From: Gonatopus flavifemur
Lineage: Eukaryota > Arthropoda > Insecta > Hymenoptera > Dryinidae
Assembly: GCA_018340375.1 (NCBI GenBank)
Contig: JAFFJZ010000001.1
Span: 48,476,001 to 48,540,000, forward strand
Direction of reading: 5' to 3'
Length of the DNA: 64,000 bases
The translations under genes and the position numbers were made by a program. Below are positions 58,557-64,000 of the stretch, in pieces (the stretch's first letter is position 1; each line of letters starts with the position of its first letter). The notes beneath the pieces were generated by a model. The model ran no database searches and was not told the DNA's origin. It saw nothing but the letters and a program-made list of their open reading frames with translations.

Positions 58557-60418
58557 GCAGTTCAACGAGGAACATGATGATATCGACATTCAACGTGACC
58601 TCAAAATTCTGTAGCATAAAATTATAATTAATCTGGTGGTGACATGAGGACATTTTTATGTTTATTGGGTTGATACACTGTGGAAATGCACACCAAATAA
58701 TGTTTTTCAACCCTATATAGTGTCATTCTCACACCATAAAGTGTCTTTCGGGGTGGACTTCTGAAAAATCCGCGTGCTGTGAATTCTGGCACCGTTTTGA
58801 CACCGCCTCCTTCACAGGGTACTGGAATTGTGGAAAAACTGACTTTCAACGGGGACATAAATTTTGATGTAATTCACGAGTGATGACGGAGCGATATTCA
58901 TAGTTTATTCACGCATCAAGTACTGTATTATTTTATAAATATTTTATATTGAAATTTTGTAATCGACTCGACGGTAATTCACACGGTCATTTTTAATGAA
59001 AAATCCACTGCGAGCATTGTTTACACTTTCTCTGAATCGGATGGAAATAAAATCGAGGTGAATATGTGATAAAGGGAATTATCATCCAAGTGGACATCTA
59101 ATTCATTTGAAAACAGCTGCAACAGGTTGAGAGAATGACCTACATGATGACCTACATTGGAGAATTATGAGAAATCAATAATACTGCATCAACGATTTAT
59201 TTGAAATATTACAAAATAATTTTCGGGAAATGAAAAATTAATTCAATTCTCGCAACTACCCGGAAAAAAAAAGATTTCGCTGTTTTAACAAATTCGTCTT
59301 CGCTGAGTGGATTGAATCACCTAACGATGACAATTGAAGGCTGTGGCTACGAAATGATTCCTTATAAACATCAATTCCTCGCTAGATTCGGTAAAACAAT
59401 GAATCGCCGTTTATTTCGGCACACTCGCTTGCTGTCCATATAGAATAACAAGCGAATTTCGCGAGAATAGCGAAATTGTTGCTATTCCAGCGAACTTCTG
59501 TTCTCTATCACGTCCATCACGTGAATTTCATTCATCTGAGAATAGTATAAATTCCTAGTTTTTTTTCATGAAGCAGGTTCAAGACTTGATGGATGAAAAA
59601 CAAATTTTCTATGACAGCGAAATCTTATTTTGCCTGGTTCCTTTTGCAGGAACAGCAACTTTTTCGTTGTGACAACAAACTATTTGTTATCAAAGCACTC
59701 TTGTCAGCTGCGATAAGGATTTTTTCGTGTTTGCTGGGTCTTAATAACACTAATAATTTTGCGCCATTTTTCATACATGTCTCAAATGAGAAACTTCTTC
59801 CAATTTCGTACAAACTTCTTCATTTTTCTGCCATATTTTGTAACTTTCGGGAGGCAACGATTAGTAAAAAATCTTTCCGTAGAGGAAAACGATTGTACAT
59901 GTCCTGAGTTTTACATAACTTTCGTGGAATTTTATGCAGGAACTTGTACATTAAGGTGTGTCATTTTTAGGCTCAATTTTTCTCTCTCCCTTTTTTCAAA
60001 AAATAACATACTTTATGGAAAAAAATGTCGAAAAAATTAAGTGAAGGAGAGCGTGGCTCATTCAAAAATTTGGTTTCCTGTTGGAATAACACAAAAAAAT
60101 TCATTCTGGGTTTCAACTCAACTTTTCGAGATTAAAGAAATGAGTATGGTGCTTTTGTGGTGTATTGAATTTGTTATAAGAAAGTTCCTATGAGTTAAAG
60201 CTGTACAACCAACAGTTTTGTGGTCACAGAGCTTGAAATATAAACGTTAATAAAAATTCACATCACATCCCTCACAATTTTGAATTTATTGATGTTGCAT
60301 AAACAATTGGTTCACAATGCACATCATAAGACACTAAAATTCATAATTTTAGGAACTCCTTATTCAAATACAGTAATTAAATGTAAGTTTCAATCGATAA
60401 ATCATTATGATTACTATA
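58557..60418. other. Gene-free stretch with two degraded GCTG MITEs
   Basis: 59263-59520 and 59590-59740 carry GCTG-family words (TTCGCTG, ATGACAGCGAAATC, GGTTCCTTTTGCAGGAACAG). Other sequence is AT-rich. Frames at 59593-60040 lie over the repeat and are not called. Confidence 0.45.
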
Positions 60419-60753
60419 CCCTGGTGGAAAAATTTAACTGAAAATCACTGAAATTTTCGGAGATTTTCAGTAAAGAGTTTTTCAGAGAATTTCAGAGGTG
60501 TTCATAGTGTCTCAAAGTCTCAGTGATTTTCAAAAAAATTCAGACTTCTTCAGAGATATTCAGTAATATTCAGAAAAATTTTCAGTAGAAAAACGTGCCC
60601 AATAAGTGAGAGATTTTCACAATTTTTCGGAGCTTGAAAAAATTCTCATAGATTTTTTTAGATTCTTTTAGGTCTTTTCGGTGTTTTTCAGAATTTTGCA
60701 GTGAAATTCAGGGAAATTTTTAGGGATTTTCAGAGAAACTTTCTCCACCAGGC
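60419..60753. mobile_element. 335-bp MITE, CCCTGGTGGAAA tips, TTTTCAG array
   Basis: Tips CCCTGGTGGAAAAATTT and AAACTTTCTCCACCAGGC, TA on both sides. Interior is a degenerate array of GATTTTCAG/TTCAGAGA words, about 20 in all. Confidence 0.8.
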
Positions 60754-60953
60754 TACGTAATTATTGTGAGTACTTACAATATAAATGAAACAAAAACATG
60801 CAAAATTCAAATCCACCCTTTAAAAATTCAACAATATTAAAATAAACAATAACATCAACATCAACATTACCAATATTGACATTATTTTTAACAATATTAT
60901 GAATATGATTATCTAATAATATCATTACATCCATAACCTTCAATATCGATGTA

Positions 60954-61600
60954 CCCCAGTAAACACACGCACGTTTTAAAAACGTCACAAGCAATCAATA
61001 ACCACACGTTGTGAAGTAGTCACATTCTTGCGTTGATTCAACGTGAAAATGCCGCGGCATTTTCAGATCATGTGTTTTTCAACCATAAAATAACGTCATA
61101 TCAACGGTTTGAACATCGTTTAAAAGACGTCAAATATTGACGTGTCCTAATGATGGTTTTAAAACGTGAATTGAATCCAACAAATTATTTTGACAACTCT
61201 TCATTCAATATCGAGAACAATAGTATTCCCGAGTATCACAGAATTTGGATAGTATGCCATAACATTTACTATCTTGCTCTTTGTTGAAATTTTAACCATT
61301 GTTCGGTTTAGTTCGACATTTTCAGCAGAATATCTTCAATTGAAGTTCAAACGCAAGGTGTTATAAACACATTTTAAACGCGTGATTCAAACCCGTTCAA
61401 AACACGTTTTTTTGAGGACGTCGTTTGATGGTTATTTTTGAATATTAGAATAAATTACACGTCATCAAAACGTAATTCCTGGTCGTCTATTTCCCTATCA
61501 AATTTCAAGTAAAAATCAACGTTATGAAATCAACGACTGACGTCCGTTTGACAGTCTAACGTTCTTTCAATGTTGAAATAACGTGTGTGTGTTTATTGGG
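60954..61600. mobile_element. 647-bp AACGT-rich element, CCCCAGTAAACACACG tips
   Basis: Left CCCCAGTAAACACACGCACG, right CGTGTGTGTGTTTATTGGGA. Interior has about 20 AACGT/ACGTT words (GACGTCAAATATTGACGTG, AACGTCATATCAACGG). Confidence 0.75.
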
Positions 61601-61639
61601 ACTGCGTTATATTTAGTGCGCATGTACCAGTTGTTTTTT

Positions 61640-61866
61640 TCACTGAGAAATGGGAGGAAAGTTTGACCAGCAAAAAATGTTTGCTCCTCCAGCAAATTCC
61701 CATATTATATAGAAAATGACAAACAAATTTTGCTGGAGAAATTAAAATTTTTTGTTGCCACAGTTAAAAAGTCGCTGTCACGGCGGATAAAATTGCTGGG
61801 ATAACAATCAACTCGCTGTCATAAGAAAAGATTTGCTGCTCTAGCAAAATCAGGTTCATTATCGCC
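61640..61866. mobile_element. GCTG-rich MITE, partial copy
   Basis: GTTTGCTCCTCCAGCAAATT, TTTGTTGCCACAGTTAAAAA and TTTGCTGCTCTAGCAAAATC words; tips degraded. Confidence 0.6.
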
Positions 61867-63526
61867 CTCCCCCGCGAATGTTTTTTCTTTGTCTTGTGAC
61901 GTAGTACATGGCTTCTGGAGTGGAAAATATTGTGAAGAAATTCAAAGGAGAAGATTTGTATTGTAGGTACAGGTACTCGCAGGTTCTTCTTAGTTCACTG
62001 TATTGCTCTATTCTCAGCCAAACTTGGGGAAGTGCCGTTCCCGTGCGTCCTTGTATACGGATGTCCATGCTCGGATGTTTACATTCAGAGATTAGGGTCT
62101 CGTAGTTGTCATTCATATATTGCTTCGAGATCCTTTATAATACGCGTGGTTAAATACATGGAATTAGGAACTTGAAGCAACCCGGTGGTGCGGACTCCTT
62201 CATGGCGTATCCGTGCGAGGGTCTATTGTCACAGAGCTTCCCATAAAAAAACAAAGGTCAAAAACTACAAGATGTTCCCCTTCCGTAAGGCATTTATAGG
62301 ATAAATGGTCTTTGTACAACATACGAAAACCCTGCCCCTTCAAGTCCTCGTTCATAGTTCTGGATTCCCTTGAGAAGAGAGTAGTATATACACATAACGA
62401 TTTTAATTCTGTATGAAAATTCCTGATCCAATGACAATAGATATGCAGTTTCTTTTTCATTCTGTAACAATAATTTACCGCATGATATGTATACATATAT
62501 AGATATGTGTAGTTATTGCCTATACCCCTCCGATCCAAACAATCTATAAATCTGTCCCCAGAGTATTCAGTCTCTGATACAGACATCTCCGCAGTGCATT
62601 ACGTTTATGTTCTGGTGATACACTATCACAGATAACGTAATCTGTTCGGTATAACCATCTGAAGATCGACTACGTGAACCATAACTTTCGGTGAATACAT
62701 ATCATCCATACGTACCGATAATATGCATCATATTCATAAAGATGTTATCTACCGACCAAGTGAAACGCTTGGGTTTTCAAGATGAATCAATTCGAAAATC
62801 ACGTCCCCGCACATACGTTCGATAAACTCGATTTACATTTACAAATTAACAAATTCGCAATGCTCGCTTGGATATTCCATGATGCAATACAATGGGTACT
62901 CGAGGGGGAGCCGCATGAATGGAGATTTTTTTTTTAATTCTGGAAAATCGTTCACAGCGTTCCCAATGGACTTCGGTGTCTATTGTTCCATCCTTGATCG
63001 TCGCGTGCCGGCTGCTGTGTGACAACCCCCTGACGATTCACCCCTGAACGGAGAGTGAACAAAGAGAGAAACCAGACCCTCTCTCGCCTTTTATTCTACT
63101 TCTTCTTCTTCTTTTTCTTCCACCACTAACTTCTCTCCTTCTCCACCTCCCAACATTCATTTTTCTTCTCTTCTTCCAGTTCACCCTACGCGACGTGTTA
63201 TGCTAATTTTTATGCAACACTTTCTCGTTCTCGCTTCCTCCCGTACCATTATTATTTGAAGCATGTTACTCGAGAAGGCTAGGGGGTATGGTATCCAACA
63301 AAAGAGTAGCAGCGAGAAACGATTTCTCGAATCCTCTCGGCTTAGTTATAGGGCACGTGGAAATGAAAAGGAGCAGGAGATAAGAGGGGAGAACCAGGGT
63401 GCGGCCAATAAATACATATAACTTGCCACTTCGATACGCTTGAGCACATTCTACTCTATAATGTATCAAAAGGAGTCTAATCTTCGATGTAGAACGGTAT
63501 TGAAAATTTTAATATTCCCCCTGTAG
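61867..63526. other. Unique-looking, moderately GC flank of the last exon
   Basis: No inverted repeats seen. CTT microsatellite at about 63098-63119. Less AT-rich than the repeat zone, so possibly promoter or 5' UTR of the gene entering at 63527. The 128-codon minus frame at 62200-62586 has no recognisable domain. Confidence 0.35.
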
Positions 63527-63623
63527 CGATTATTGCGATGAGGAGTTCGGTGATTTGATCCAAATGTCAGATTTGATCACTCCGAAGGTCTGGAAATCCT
63601 CGGGGAGGGAAAATCTGTTCGCG
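63527..63623 (+). CDS. Candidate coding exon of a gene running off the right edge
   Basis: A 97-bp block with a strong acceptor (TTAATATTCCCCCTGTAG) and donor (GCG|GTAAGTA). One frame is open across it: one leading base, then 32 codons, DYCDEEFGDLIQMSDLIT and PKVWKSSGRENLFA. It could equally be a first coding exon from the internal ATG (MSDLITPKVW...). The start-like MSDLITPKVW and the ending ENLFA would suit a chemoreceptor N-terminus, but that is inference only. I found no partner exon in the remaining 377 bp. Confidence 0.4.
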
Positions 63624-64000
63624 GTAAGTATTAGAAAATAACAATTTTCGAATGGAAATGGGTAGAAGGGGAGGTTTCGATCATTACGTGTAAATATATT
63701 GTTCGCATCGCTATTGTCGTTTGGATGCGCCCAGTGCTCGGAATGCTTTAAGTAATTAATTGCAGTTATTCGATCGATATAATTTGGATCGTAGTTCAAA
63801 ATTGTTCATTCGAATGAGTTACTTGATTTAGGCTCAACATTCAAAATTCAGATGCCAATGTCAAAGGGAGTTAGTAGGAGTTATATATGTTTTCACCGCA
63901 TACCGTTTGTTGATTGCACTGGAGTGGGAATTCACTGTTGAAGAGTACCCTCAAAACACAGTTTGATAATACTCAGTGACATCTGAAGTGACAAAAATTT

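Noticed and set aside
61867..62586. Frames of 85 and 128 codons on the minus strand as candidate genes
   Set aside because: No recognisable domain, no splice context, and an opposing frame of similar length at 61908-62105.

Overview
This is AT-rich eukaryotic DNA from an insect, most likely a hymenopteran such as a parasitoid wasp. The grounds are one spliced odorant receptor gene with GT-AG introns, and a mariner transposon whose transposase reads like the mellifera subfamily common in Hymenoptera. There is no bacterial or phage gene organisation. The species cannot be fixed from the sequence.

Layout. Positions 1-11182 hold the only confident host gene: an insect odorant receptor (7tm_6) on the plus strand. 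It lacks its 5' end at the window edge and is split into six exons. Three of its introns are swollen to 2.6-3.8 kb by non-autonomous DNA elements. From 11.2 to 63.5 kb I see no intact host gene. This stretch is packed with miniature inverted-repeat elements (MITEs) of about 15-20 families, a hAT-type element with a perfect 8-bp target duplication (19370-20571), a 140-bp hAT-type MITE, a 1.3-kb mariner with two premature stops (50354-51650), tRNA-like fragments, microsatellites, and a few decayed open frames of unknown origin. At 63527-63623, near the right edge, there is one good candidate coding exon of a gene that would continue beyond the window.

The strongest theme is nesting. In many places one inverted-repeat element has inserted into another. 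The second arm of the host palindrome, or a sibling copy elsewhere in the window, shows the empty site, so the target duplication (mostly TA or a variant) can be read without an outside reference. A second theme is that several unrelated families have interiors built from one reiterated self-complementary word (AGCTGCAGCT, AGATCT, GATATC, CATATATG, GAACGTTC, ATTCTnAGAAT, TTTGCTG..CAGCAAA), while their tips fall into a few types (CACGG(A/G)AAAAA, CACTG(A/T)(G/A)AAAAA, CCCTGGTAGAAAT). This suggests that few transposases mobilise many interiors. No autonomous partner for those tips is present.

I found no convincing new gene system. The items most worth following are the near-perfect 96-nt-arm hairpin at 40614-40826, the nested elements with internal empty sites, the iterated-palindrome interiors, and a pair of related protein fragments near 15.4 and 20.7 kb. 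Coordinates of repeat ends were read by eye and may be off by a few bases.
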